In this document: piece after piece, positions 1-6,600 of the stretch | Position numbering within the stretch: position 1 is the stretch's first letter | Layout: every line of letters begins with the position of its first letter | Assembly: GCA_000416085.1 (NCBI GenBank) | Contig: KE356579.1 | Location: 2,298,574-2,308,848 of the forward strand | Source of the DNA: a halophilic archaeon J07HX64 | Lineage (GTDB): Archaea; Halobacteriota; Halobacteria; Halobacteriales; Haloarculaceae | Direction: 5' to 3' | Length of the DNA: 10,275 nt | Notes under the pieces: model-generated | What the model was told of the DNA's origin: nothing | The model's database searches: none | Seen by the model: the letters and a program-made list of their open reading frames with translations, nothing else | Position numbers and translations under genes: made by a program

Positions 1-281
1 ATCGCGGAGCCGTGTGTCGACCGTTCCAGGTCCGGCGGGTCGTAGAGTTCCCCGTCGACAGGGGGTACGTGCTCCGAGTCGGTTTCGAGCACCGACTCCA
101 GCGAGTAAGTCACGTCGAGTGTCGACGCGCCGAGCGTCTCGGCGGTGTGGGCGGCCACAGTCGGGTCGTGGTCGGGCTCTGTGGTGTCGAGATACCCCAC
201 GAACACACCGACAGCCGCGACGACGAGCACGAGCGCGAGTGAGACGTCTGCGACGCTGCTGATGCCGCGTCGGTCACCCAT
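1..281 (-). CDS. Partial single-pass secreted or membrane protein (DUF7284-like), cut by the left window edge
   Basis: Only the first 93 codons are visible; the gene continues beyond base 1. The start is the ATG at 281-279, which overlaps the stop of the upstream gene by 8 bases, so the two are probably translationally coupled. Residues 1-6 are short and basic, residues 12-31 form one hydrophobic helix (ADVSLALVLVVAAVGVFVGY), and the rest is an acidic, soluble and probably extracellular domain. An RRG followed by a hydrophobic stretch resembles haloarchaeal pseudopilin or TadE-like N-termini. From memory it fits the DUF7284 family, one of several small families (DUF7283-DUF7289) found together near archaeal type II/IV secretion genes; I could not check this. 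The coding frame and membrane anchor are solid; the family name is tentative. Confidence 0.7.
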   Translation of the reverse strand, partial: MGDRRGISSVADVSLALVLVVAAVGVFVGYLDTTEPDHDPTVAAHTAETLGASTLDVTYSLESVLETDSEHVPPVDGELYDPPDLERSTHGSA

Positions 282-753
282 CCCAGACCACCACCGTGAG
301 CCGGCCGGGTCGGATGTCACCCTCGCCGACGCGGACCGGAACCGCGCGACCGCTCGCATCGGCGGTCGGCGGCGGTTCGAGATCACTGGTGCGGGCGTCG
401 GTGCCGAACGTCGCTGCTCCGGCTGAGTCGAGACGACCGTCGTCGCCGACGATTGTGACATTCACCGCGACACGGTGGCCCCGGGGGAGCGTCTCTGGTC
501 CGAGTTGGTCGACCGCCTGCGTGCCCCCGTCGATGACGCCATCCTCGGCGAGTGCCGACCAGACGCTGTCCAGTGTCGCGCGGTCGACCTGTCCGTCGCC
601 CGACTCCGCGATAGTGAACGACGCGAACCCGGCGTACACCGAGACCGCGAGACAGATTGCGGCCACCGACACCAGTGCCGCGAGCGGCTCCACCCCTCCC
701 CGCGTCTCATCCCCCGTGGCTCTGTGCGCGCCACCTATCGATTCTGTGGACAT
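274..753 (-). CDS. TadE/pseudopilin-like single-pass protein (DUF7285-like)
   Basis: The protein has 159 residues if it starts at the ATG at 753-751. An in-frame start further upstream (at 822) would put the TATA box inside the gene, so I reject it. Residues 18-26 read RGGVEPLAA, followed by a hydrophobic helix to about residue 44. This RG-x-x-V-E-x-L-A pattern recalls TadE-type pseudopilins and the haloarchaeal DUF7285 family, as I remember it. The remainder is a soluble domain with predicted beta strands near residues 94-103 and 136-156, ending VVVWDG. It overlaps the next gene by 8 bases (ATGGGTGA). No catalytic motif is visible. Likely role: a minor component of a pilus-like or secretion apparatus on the cell surface; this is inference from pattern and context. 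Confidence 0.75.
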   Translation of the reverse strand: MSTESIGGAHRATGDETRGGVEPLAALVSVAAICLAVSVYAGFASFTIAESGDGQVDRATLDSVWSALAEDGVIDGGTQAVDQLGPETLPRGHRVAVNVTIVGDDGRLDSAGAATFGTDARTSDLEPPPTADASGRAVPVRVGEGDIRPGRLTVVVWDG

Positions 754-781
754 CCGTTGTGCAGGGCTGGTCGTGTTCCGG

Positions 782-789
782 TATATAAA
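782..789 (-). promoter_or_regulatory. TATA box of the TadE-like gene pair
   Basis: On the minus strand this reads TTTATATA, a near-ideal archaeal TATA box with a G/C-rich BRE-like stretch upstream. Its centre lies about 32 bases before the ATG at 753, so the transcript should have a very short leader or none. It indicates that the two small pilus-like genes can be transcribed separately from the minD operon upstream. Confidence 0.7.
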
Positions 790-869
790 CCCGGGGCCGA
801 ACTCGGGGTCTCGACACGGCACACCCAGGCGTGGGCGTGTCAGCGGTGCCGGGGGTGATGAACCGACAC

Positions 870-1439
870 TCAGCGGTCAGTACCGTCGGTGTCGTCCGAT
901 TCGACGGTCTCGAACCCCCACTGGTCGGCGCGCTCGTGGGCCTCGGACCGGGCACGATCACGGATTGTCGATATCGCGTCGGTGTCCTCGAGAAACGACT
1001 CCACAGCCGCGAGTCCGGGCTCGCCTCCGGTGGTTTCTCGCAGACGCGACTCCGGAGCCGCGTTGCGGGTGCGCGCCACCAGGTCACTGTCACCGACGAG
1101 TTGCTCTGCGGGAAGCACCGGCGGGATGCTCGCCCGGTCGCTGTGGTGAAACCCGGGCAGTGCCTCCGCCGGAAGCTCCCGCAGTTCGTACCGATACAGC
1201 CCCTCGACGGCGGCATCTGCCAGCGCGTCCGCACCGGTGCTGTCGTGCTCAGTGTGGGTTGCGGCCACCGGGACACCGGCCTCGAATGTGAGAACAGTCG
1301 CACCACCTCTGTCGAGCAACAGTCCGTCGGATTCAATCCGGAGGTACCCGGTCACCGTCGACTCGAGCGCGTCGGCGAGCGGCTCCCCCAGGTCTGTGAC
1401 CACCTGCCGGTCGTGGAGTCGACCCTCGGGGAGGCTCAT
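870..1439 (-). CDS. Small MinD-partner protein with a PATAN/DUF4388-like domain
   Basis: The protein has 189 residues. The ATG overlaps the minD stop by 4 bases (ATGA), so the two are co-translated and probably act together. Residues 22-95 show a pattern typical of DUF4388/PATAN domains: L-x-x-x-x-x-x-G-x-L-x-I, then a strand ending in F-x-x-G-V-P-V-A-A (residues 52-60), then G-A-D-A-L (68-72) and G-L-Y-R-Y-E (80-85). The C-terminal third is charged and helical and ends in an acidic tail (DDTDGTD). From memory, haloarchaea have a similar small gene next to minD2 (HVO_0596 in Haloferax volcanii), reported to affect cell shape and motility; the resemblance is by context and I could not align them. 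PATAN domains in bacteria are adaptor domains in type IV pilus and phototaxis control. No enzyme motif or membrane segment is present. Confidence 0.75.
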   Translation of the reverse strand: MSLPEGRLHDRQVVTDLGEPLADALESTVTGYLRIESDGLLLDRGGATVLTFEAGVPVAATHTEHDSTGADALADAAVEGLYRYELRELPAEALPGFHHSDRASIPPVLPAEQLVGDSDLVARTRNAAPESRLRETTGGEPGLAAVESFLEDTDAISTIRDRARSEAHERADQWGFETVESDDTDGTDR

Positions 1440-2204
1440 TGCTCCTCGGGGATGACGGCACTCCGGAACCGGTCCGCGACATCCCCCGAGTCGATATCCG
1501 CGACAGTCAACGCGGACGCGGCCTCCCGGTACCGGCGGGCGGCTGCCGATGCAGGGGCGTGTGCCAGCAGGGGTCGACCCGCTCGCCGGGCGGCGCGCAC
1601 CTCGTCGCTCTCGGGGATACTCGCGAGTGTCTCCCCCTCGAAGTACCGCTCTGCCTTTGTCGCGACCCCCTCGATATCCTCGTCGTCGGCGACCCGATTG
1701 AAGAGGATACCTGCGACACCGGTCCCGTAGGCGAGCGCGTACTCCTGGATCTTCAGTCCGTCCGACAGGGAGGGAACGGTCGGCTGTAACACCACGATTA
1801 TCCGGTCTGCCAGCACGACCGGCAGAACCGCGCTCTTGCTCCCGAGCGCCGCCGGCGAGTCAAGCAGGATGACATCGGTGTCCGCCGCGAGCGCCGCCAC
1901 CACCTCTCGCAGGCGCGTCGGATCCGACCGTTCGAACCCCTGAAAGCGAGGTGCCACACGGCACTACCTGCATCCCGAACTGGTCGTAGACCGCCTCCTC
2001 GACCGGCACCTCGCCGGCCAGCACCTCGTGTAACGTCGTATCGACATCCGACAACCCGGCGTGAAACAGGATGTTTGCCATCCCCGTGTCCGCGTCGATT
2101 ACCGTCACGTCGTGTGTCTCGGCCAGCGCCATCCCCAGTGCGAGCGTGCTCGTGGTCTTTCCCGTGCCGCCCTTTCCGCTGGCGACCGCGAACGCCTCAA
2201 CCAT
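1436..2204 (-). pseudogene. minD: MinD/ParA-family ATPase (MinD2-like), frame broken by one extra base
   Basis: Frame 1 from the ATG at 2204 encodes the N-terminal half; the frame ending at 1436 encodes the C-terminal half. Removing one base from the CCCC run at 1937-1940 joins them into a continuous 255-residue protein, the usual size for the family. It has the deviant Walker A motif KGGTGKTT (residues 11-18, signature Lys11), a switch I region DADTGMANI (38-46), a switch II region DSPAALG (115-121) and a nucleotide-base-region FNR (168-170). MinD-like ATPases dimerise on ATP and position other machinery, often at cell poles. The junction restores LSGFERSDPTRL, matching the family pattern. 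As written, translation stops early inside an unrelated reading (after about 114 residues). The C-terminal half also has its own GTG at 1957, but it lacks the Walker A motif. It leads an operon with the PATAN-like gene. The frameshift may be real or a sequencing error. Confidence 0.85.
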
Positions 2205-2225
2205 AGGTTATCTGTCTCTTCACGA

Positions 2226-2233
2226 GATATAAA
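2226..2233 (-). promoter_or_regulatory. TATA box of the minD operon
   Basis: The minus strand reads GTTTATATC here, about 22-30 bases before the minD ATG, giving a leaderless or nearly leaderless transcript. It lies in the 86-base region shared with the divergent membrane-protein gene. Confidence 0.65.
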
Positions 2234-2255
2234 CGCTCGCATCCGGACGGAAATG

Positions 2256-2265
2256 AAAGGTATAG
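2256..2265 (+). promoter_or_regulatory. Probable TATA-like element of the five-helix membrane protein gene
   Basis: The stretch AAAGGTATAG is the only AT-rich sequence 25-35 bases before the ATG at 2291. It is a weak match to the archaeal TATA consensus, so it is offered by position rather than by sequence quality. Confidence 0.35.
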
Positions 2266-2290
2266 GGAGGCTGCAGTTGTACGGGCGGGT

Positions 2291-3037
2291 ATGGCTGCCG
2301 GGACACGACCAGGACTGCTCGGCGCGATCCGGATCGACCTGCTCCTGCTGCACGAGACCTGGATGGGGGTTCTCTTTCCCCGACAGCGCAACACCCGTGA
2401 CACGGTGCTCGGCAAGTGGACACCCGAGACGCCGCTCCAACAGGTCGCATACTACCTCTGGGCGCTCGTCGGCCTGCTCGCTGTGACGGGTGCCTACCCG
2501 CTCCTGCTCGCCGGTTACTTTATTCGATACCAGACACGGAGGGTCGGCGCCGCCGCTATCCAACTCGGCTTTCTGGGCGTTGTCGTGCTCTTTGCGCTCG
2601 TCTGGGGCGGGTTGACCGGAGTTGTGGCGGTGCAGTCGGCGTCGTTCCAGGAGGATGCTGTCGTTGCACTGGCACTCGCGAGCGGTGTCGCCGTTGTCTC
2701 GGCTGCGCTCTCGTATCTCTGCTGGCAGATAGACGGTCGTCCCGTCACCATCCTGCTCGCGTACCCCTTTGCTGTGACCGCAATCTTCCTTCCACCGGTC
2801 GTCGCGGCACTGTTCTGGGCACAGCTCGAGGGACTGATCCAGTTCAGTGAGGGCATCGCCTCGTGGGTGACCGACCAGGGCGACGGCCCGTTCGGGGTCG
2901 TCGGCTGGCTCGAATCCGAGTTCGACCGTCAGGACGAGGATCACGTCATCATCTGGTTCGTCGCTTCCTTTCCCGTCGGGTGGGTGTTCGGCCTGCTCGT
3001 GACCCTCGCCGACATCGTCCGACCCCGCTCGGGGTGA
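2291..3037 (+). CDS. Five-helix integral membrane protein, function unknown
   Basis: The protein has 248 residues. A soluble N-terminal segment (residues 1-50) contains the striking stretch LLLHETWMGVLFPRQR (17-32), then TVLGKWTPETP (38-48). Hydrophobic helices lie near residues 52-78, 90-114, 122-143, 151-177 and 218-241, with a polar amphipathic section around 180-217 before the last helix. I recall similar haloarchaeal membrane proteins with a conserved R-x-D-x-x-x-L-H-E-T-W and VLGKW start, but none with a known function. The ATG at 2291 lies 86 bases from the divergent minD start, and the gene converges on glnA. No transporter signature, cofactor motif or signal peptide is evident. The conserved His-Glu-Thr-Trp segment before the first helix is the best guide to family membership. 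Confidence 0.85.
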   Translation: MAAGTRPGLLGAIRIDLLLLHETWMGVLFPRQRNTRDTVLGKWTPETPLQQVAYYLWALVGLLAVTGAYPLLLAGYFIRYQTRRVGAAAIQLGFLGVVVLFALVWGGLTGVVAVQSASFQEDAVVALALASGVAVVSAALSYLCWQIDGRPVTILLAYPFAVTAIFLPPVVAALFWAQLEGLIQFSEGIASWVTDQGDGPFGVVGWLESEFDRQDEDHVIIWFVASFPVGWVFGLLVTLADIVRPRSG

Positions 3038-3115
3038 GGACAGCCCCCGGTCGTCACCAGAGAGTGACCGTCGGACCGGTACAGACACTGTCGTCTCTCT
3101 GCGCTGGACGAGCAC

Positions 3116-3121
3116 AAAAAA
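3116..3121 (-). terminator. T-tract terminator after glnA
   Basis: Read on the minus strand, TATTTTTTG follows the glnA stop by about 35 bases. An oligo-T run without a strong hairpin is the usual archaeal termination signal. It sits in the 117-base convergent gap with the membrane-protein gene. The plus strand has an A run here, so it serves glnA rather than the other gene. Confidence 0.55.
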
Positions 3122-3154
3122 TATCGAACGCGTGTCCCCTGGCAACCGGTCCGG

Positions 3155-4510
3155 TCAGAACTTCTCGAGGTATCGGTCGAGCTCCCACTGCGAGACCTCG
3201 GCGATATACTCGTTGAACTCCTGTCGTTTTGCCTCGACGAACTTCTCGGAGACGTGTGGACCGAGTGCGTTGTAGACGACCTCGTCAGCCTCGAGTGCGT
3301 CGACGGCCTGGCCGAGGTTGCCCGGCAGCGTGTCGATACCGTACTCCTCGCGCTTTTGCTCGTCGAACTCGTAGATGTTCTCCCGCACGGGGTCCGGACA
3401 GTCGAGGTTGCTCTCGATACCGTCGAGACCTGCGTGGATCATCGCCGCCAGCGCGAGATACGGGTTACAGGAGGGGTCGGGAACGCGGAACTCGATGCGC
3501 GAGGCCGCGGGGTGACGCGCCGCGGGCTTGCGCACCAGCGCCGAGCGGTTGACATCCGACCACGCGATGTAGATCGGTGCCTCGTAGCCCGGCACCAAGC
3601 GTTTGTAGCTGTTCACCGTCGGGTTCGTGACCGCCGAGAGGGCCGGTGCGTGCTCGAGGATACCCGCGAGGAACCCGTAGGCGGTCTCCGAGAGATTGAA
3701 ATCGTCACTGTCGTCGTGGAAGGCGTTCTCGCCGTCCTCGGTGAAAAGCGAGATGTGGGTGTGCATCCCCGAGCCGTTTATTCGCGGGATCGGCTTGGGC
3801 ATGAACGTGGCGTGCAGGTCGTGCTGTGCGGCGATTGCGCGAACGGTCGTCCGGAAGGTGACGATGTTGTCGGCCGTCGAGAGCGCGTCGTCGTACTTGA
3901 AGTCGATCTCGTGTTGCCCGCGTGCGACCTCGTGGTGACTCGCCTCGACATCGAACCCCATCTCGTCGAGTCCGTAGATGATTTGCCCGCGCACATCCTC
4001 TGCGAGGTCCTTTGGTGCGAGGTCGAAGTACCCCCCCGAGTCGTGGGTCTCCGTCGTCGCGTTGCCGTCCTCGTCCTCCTCGAACAGGAAGAACTCGGGC
4101 TCCGGCCCCGCGTTGACGGTGTACCCCATCTCCGCCGCGCGGTCGATCGCGTTCCTGAGCACCCGTCGTGGGTCCCCGGAGAACGGCTTACCGGTCGACG
4201 TGTTGATGATGTCACAGATGAGCCGCGCTGCCGTTGTCTGTTCGCTGTCTCGCCACGACAGGAGTGCGAACGTGTCCGGATCCGGTTCCAGACGCATGTC
4301 CGACTCCTGAATCCGCACGAAGCCGTTTATCGACGACCCGTCAAAGTAGATTCCGTCTTCGAACGCCTTCTCGGCCTGGTTGGCCGGGATGGAGACGTTC
4401 TTCGGTGTCCCGAGGATATCGGTGAACTGCAGTCGCAGGAAATCCACTCCCTCGTCCTCAATCGCCTCGAGGACGTCTTCTGCTCCAGGTGATAGACTTG
4501 GGCTTGTCAT
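3155..4510 (-). CDS. glnA: Glutamine synthetase, type I (alpha subgroup)
   Basis: The enzyme makes glutamine from glutamate, ammonia and ATP in the cytoplasm and is the main entry of ammonium into metabolism. The 451 residues cover the full family length. Visible motifs are FDGSSINGF (56-64), metal-binding [10 protein letters not shown] (135-144), [12 protein letters not shown] (192-203), ATP/glutamate-site NGSGMHTH (245-252), [17 protein letters not shown] (296-312) and RIEFRVPD (338-345). The adenylylation loop tyrosine motif of the beta subgroup (NLYDLP) is absent; the equivalent region reads [17 protein letters not shown]. Arg66 in [10 protein letters not shown] matches the arginine that mediates glutamine/AMP feedback in Gram-positive enzymes, so direct feedback is plausible. 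The gene is divergent from an Lrp-type regulator, as in Halobacterium and relatives, where Lrp is reported to control glnA. The ATG at 4510 fits the family start. Confidence 0.97.
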   Translation of the reverse strand: MTSPSLSPGAEDVLEAIEDEGVDFLRLQFTDILGTPKNVSIPANQAEKAFEDGIYFDGSSINGFVRIQESDMRLEPDPDTFALLSWRDSEQTTAARLICDIINTSTGKPFSGDPRRVLRNAIDRAAEMGYTVNAGPEPEFFLFEEDEDGNATTETHDSGGYFDLAPKDLAEDVRGQIIYGLDEMGFDVEASHHEVARGQHEIDFKYDDALSTADNIVTFRTTVRAIAAQHDLHATFMPKPIPRINGSGMHTHISLFTEDGENAFHDDSDDFNLSETAYGFLAGILEHAPALSAVTNPTVNSYKRLVPGYEAPIYIAWSDVNRSALVRKPAARHPAASRIEFRVPDPSCNPYLALAAMIHAGLDGIESNLDCPDPVRENIYEFDEQKREEYGIDTLPGNLGQAVDALEADEVVYNALGPHVSEKFVEAKRQEFNEYIAEVSQWELDRYLEKF

Positions 4511-4541
4511 GGTTCTACACCTGTTTCACTCGTCTGCTGGC

Positions 4542-4549
4542 ACTAAAAG
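4542..4549 (-). promoter_or_regulatory. Probable glnA TATA-like box
   Basis: The minus strand reads GCTTTTAGTG about 32-39 bases before the glnA ATG, implying a leader of only a few bases. It shares a 125-base region with the lrp promoter, so a regulator bound between them could affect both genes. Confidence 0.45.
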
Positions 4550-4579
4550 CCTTACATTCTTTCCAATCGTTGCCGCACC

Positions 4580-4666
4580 GACCGAAAACTGGATACTCGT
4601 AAAATTATTGTGGGGGGAGTGCGTGTACAAACGTGATGACCTACGAAAATCTGGACCGAAAACTGG
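4580..4666 (+). repeat. Two perfect copies of a 13-bp direct repeat flanking the lrp promoter and start
   Basis: GACCGAAAACTGG occurs at 4580-4592, upstream of the lrp TATA box, and again at 4654-4666, inside the first codons of lrp (Asp-Arg-Lys-Leu). The copies are 74 bases apart start to start, about seven helical turns. The core has a weak dyad (ACC-N7-GGT, complete only in the second copy). Placement on both sides of the transcription start suggests an Lrp autoregulatory site, but this is inference. Confidence 0.45.
4601..4608 (+). promoter_or_regulatory. lrp TATA box
   Basis: AAAATTAT is the most AT-rich stretch in the intergenic region and lies 28-35 bases before the ATG at 4636, giving a leaderless or very short-leader transcript. 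Confidence 0.55.
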
Positions 4667-5090
4667 TCAATCAGCTACTCGGTGACGGCAGAGCCAGCCT
4701 GCGGAGTCTGGCCGAGGAACTCGATGTCTCGGTGACGACCGTCTCGAATCACCTCTCAGACCTCGAAGATGGGGGGATAATCGAGGGGTACACCCCGACT
4801 GTAAACTACGACGCGCTCGGGTACGACATCACCGCGATCCTCCAGCTGAAGGTCGAGGGCCACGCCCTCGTCGATGTCACCGAGCGACTCACCGAACACC
4901 GCCAGATGGTGAGTGTCTACGAAACCACCGGCGACCACGACATCATCGCCATCGGCAAGTTCCACGACACCGACGATATGAATGACACGATAAAGAACCT
5001 GCTCGTGAACCCGAGATAAAACAGTCGAACACCAGTGTCGTTCTCAACCCCGCAAAGGAACACGAGCAGTTCGAACTCGAACTCGAGTGA
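4636..5090 (+). pseudogene. lrp: Lrp/AsnC-family regulator next to glnA, frameshifted near its 3' end
   Basis: The protein binds DNA as a dimer or higher oligomer, senses amino acids, and in haloarchaea is reported to regulate the adjacent glnA. The helix-turn-helix covers about residues 20-42 ([21 protein letters not shown]) and the RAM ligand-binding domain begins near residue 65 ([12 protein letters not shown]). In the given frame translation ends at 5019 after 127 residues, ending NPR. Adding one base in the CCC run at 5010-5012 continues in frame as [12 protein letters not shown] and ends at 5090 with a 151-residue protein, the usual length. The lost 25 residues hold the last RAM strand, needed for dimer contacts. 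The start is the ATG at 4636; a GTG at 4633 is also in frame. The shift may be a sequencing error or a recent loss. Confidence 0.88.
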
Positions 5091-5240
5091 GCACGTCCCG
5101 CCGACAGAAACTGCTCGGGGGAGAGGCGGTCCAAACAGAGAGACCGCAGGCTACGCCGAAGCTATCGGCCCCGGCCGCGTGCTCGCACCGGCGGTGACGA
5201 CCGAGAGTGTCTCCTCCGACGGACAACAGGCAGACGCGAC

Positions 5241-5281
5241 CGCTGACCGACCCGGACGGTACGGCATCGCTGACCGACCCG
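5241..5281 (+). repeat. Perfect 14-bp direct repeat upstream of the radical SAM promoter
   Basis: CGCTGACCGACCCG occurs at 5241-5254 and at 5268-5281, 27 bases apart start to start (about 2.5 helical turns). The second copy ends 12 bases before the TATA-like box of the next gene, in the usual place for an activator or repressor site. No protein is known to bind it; the operator role is inferred from position. Confidence 0.6.
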
Positions 5282-5293
5282 ATTATCGCACGG

Positions 5294-5301
5294 TTTTTTA
5301 G
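5294..5301 (+). promoter_or_regulatory. TATA box of the radical SAM-tmcA operon
   Basis: TTTTTTAG lies 25-32 bases before the ATG at 5326 in an otherwise G/C-rich region, consistent with a leaderless transcript. Confidence 0.6.
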
Positions 5302-5325
5302 ATTCGGCCCGCAACATCCGGTAGA

Positions 5326-6318
5326 ATGATATCCAAGGGCTGTGAACAGTGTGCCAAGGGTGGCAAGATGGTGCTTTTCGTCTACGGCTACTGCGACCAG
5401 CGTGACTGTTTCTACTGTCCGCTCGGCGAGAACCGCAAGAACGTGACCCAGGTCTACGCGAACGAGCGGGAGGTGGAGTCCGACCAGGATATACTCGACG
5501 AGGCTCACCGGATGGACGCGCTCGGGTCCTCGATAACGGGCGGCGAGCCACAGGAGGTGCTCGAGCGTACCTGCCGGTACATCGACCTCCTGAAAGAGGA
5601 GTTCGGCGCCGATCACCACACCCACCTCTACACGGGTATCACCGGCGGACGCGAGAACATGCGCCGACTGGCCGAGGCAGGTCTCGACGAGATACGCTTT
5701 CACCCGCCGTTCGAGCAGTGGGGCGAGTTACACGGCACCGAGTGGGAGGAGATCCTGTACATCGCCCGCGAGGAGGGGCTCACACCGGCGTTCGAGATTC
5801 CCGGTATCCGCGCAGAGGAGGAGTTCATCGAGCTTATCGACAACGGGCCGGCGGAGTTTTGCAACATAAACGAGTTCGAGATGAGTCAGGGCAACTTCCG
5901 ACGGATGCAGGAGGAGGGGTACGAGTTAAAGGAGGGACACATGAGCGCTGTCGAGGGGAGCCACGAGATACTCGATGCGATGGGCGACCACCCGAAGGTG
6001 TACTTCTGCACGTCGGTGTTCAAAGACGCCGCCCAGCACCGTAACCGGCTCAAGCGGATGGCCCAGAACATCCGCCGCCCGTTCGACGAGGTGACAGACG
6101 ACGGAACACTGGTGTACGGAAAGAGCTGGGCGCCCGCCGAGCGGTTCGAGGAACTCGGTGTGCCGGTGGAGTACTACAGTATAAAAAACGGTCACGTCGA
6201 ACTCGCGTGGTGGCTGCTGGAGGAGATGCTCGCAGACGGCGACCTCGAACGGGGTGAGATCGTCGAGCAGTACCCCACCGTGGAGGGGACAGTCGTCGAG
6301 CGGACGCCGCTCGCCTGA
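5326..6318 (+). CDS. Radical SAM enzyme of the COG2108 type, substrate unknown
   Basis: The protein has 330 residues. Near the N-terminus it has C6-x2-C9, then GYCDQRDCFYCPLGE (21-35), where Cys23, Cys28 and Cys31 should bind the 4Fe-4S cluster. The spacing is CX4CX2C rather than the standard CX3CX2C. A GGEP motif (72-75) for SAM contact follows, then barrel strands such as EIRFHPPFE (122-130) and AFEIPG (155-160). Further conserved-looking cysteines are C179 (EFCNINEFE) and C228 (VYFCTSVFKDAAQHRNRL). The overall pattern, including KGCEQCAKGGKMVLFVYG at the start, matches archaeal COG2108 proteins, related to pyruvate formate-lyase activating enzyme and of unknown function. The gene starts a probable operon with a small protein and tmcA, which hints at RNA modification or translation but does not show it. 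The ATG is set by the TATA box position. Confidence 0.88.
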   Translation: MISKGCEQCAKGGKMVLFVYGYCDQRDCFYCPLGENRKNVTQVYANEREVESDQDILDEAHRMDALGSSITGGEPQEVLERTCRYIDLLKEEFGADHHTHLYTGITGGRENMRRLAEAGLDEIRFHPPFEQWGELHGTEWEEILYIAREEGLTPAFEIPGIRAEEEFIELIDNGPAEFCNINEFEMSQGNFRRMQEEGYELKEGHMSAVEGSHEILDAMGDHPKVYFCTSVFKDAAQHRNRLKRMAQNIRRPFDEVTDDGTLVYGKSWAPAERFEELGVPVEYYSIKNGHVELAWWLLEEMLADGDLERGEIVEQYPTVEGTVVERTPLA

Positions 6319-6600
6319 ATGTACCGTTCACACCCGGTCCGGCGGATGTGTCAGGACCCGATCGAGACTGCTGAGGCCCACCTCGTTCTCGACCCCGCCG
6401 ACGACGACCGGAGTCACGACGCGCTCGTGGCCGCAATCGAGGTTGTAAGCGGCACCGTCGAGGAACAGCTCGAGTACGGTGCAATCCGTGTCCAGCTCCC
6501 CGAACGCCGGGTCGCGGATCTGTGTTCGCTCGCCGGTATCGAATCTGTCCAGACCGCCGATGTCGTTAGCTACACCGGTGACGCCGGTGAGGATATCTGA
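6319..6600 (+). CDS. Small soluble protein with an I9/propeptide-like pattern
   Basis: The protein has 93 residues. Its ATG directly follows the TGA of the radical SAM gene, so the two are translationally linked; an alternative ATG at 6346 would remove nine residues. The layout is strand (AEAHLVLDP, 18-26), helix (SHDALVAAIEVVSG, 32-45), strand (VEEQLEYGAIRVQLP, 47-61), helix (ERRVADLCSL, 62-71) and strand (IESVQTADVVSY, 74-85). The order and the ending I-x-S-V-x-x-A-D resemble the inhibitor I9/subtilisin propeptide fold, often written V-x-x-V-E-x-D in that family. No protease lies nearby, so a chaperone or docking role for its neighbour is equally possible. I do not recognise a named family. 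Codon use matches the neighbours. Confidence 0.75.
   Translation: MYRSHPVRRMCQDPIETAEAHLVLDPADDDRSHDALVAAIEVVSGTVEEQLEYGAIRVQLPERRVADLCSLAGIESVQTADVVSYTGDAGEDI

Larger units (their letters stand above)
5091..5325. other. 235-base gene-free stretch between lrp and the radical SAM operon
   Basis: No reading frame here has a plausible product. It holds a 14-bp direct repeat and the promoter of the following gene near its right end; the left 150 bases show nothing I recognise, including no clear T-tract after lrp. Confidence 0.5.

Noticed and set aside
296..1730. Long plus-strand frames opposite the pseudopilin, PATAN-like and minD genes
   Set aside because: These are antisense shadows. The minus-strand frames have TATA boxes, coupled overlaps and recognisable motifs.
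1930..1945. Programmed frameshifting in minD
   Set aside because: The site has no recognised slippery sequence and no obvious stimulatory structure, and the early frame continues only into unrelated residues. A plain indel is simpler.
2105..3145. A 346-codon minus-strand frame opposite the five-helix membrane protein
   Set aside because: It overlaps the real minD start in another frame, has low-complexity charged sequence and no promoter in a sensible place.
3254..4492. A 412-codon open frame on the plus strand, opposite glnA
   Set aside because: It is the antisense of a confident glutamine synthetase gene. High-GC codon bias keeps stops out of the opposite strand, and the translation is Arg/Val-rich with no domain.
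5044..5703. A 219-codon minus-strand frame covering the gap and the start of the radical SAM gene
   Set aside because: It runs antisense to a confident enzyme and has no family-like features; the gap portion is not supported as coding.
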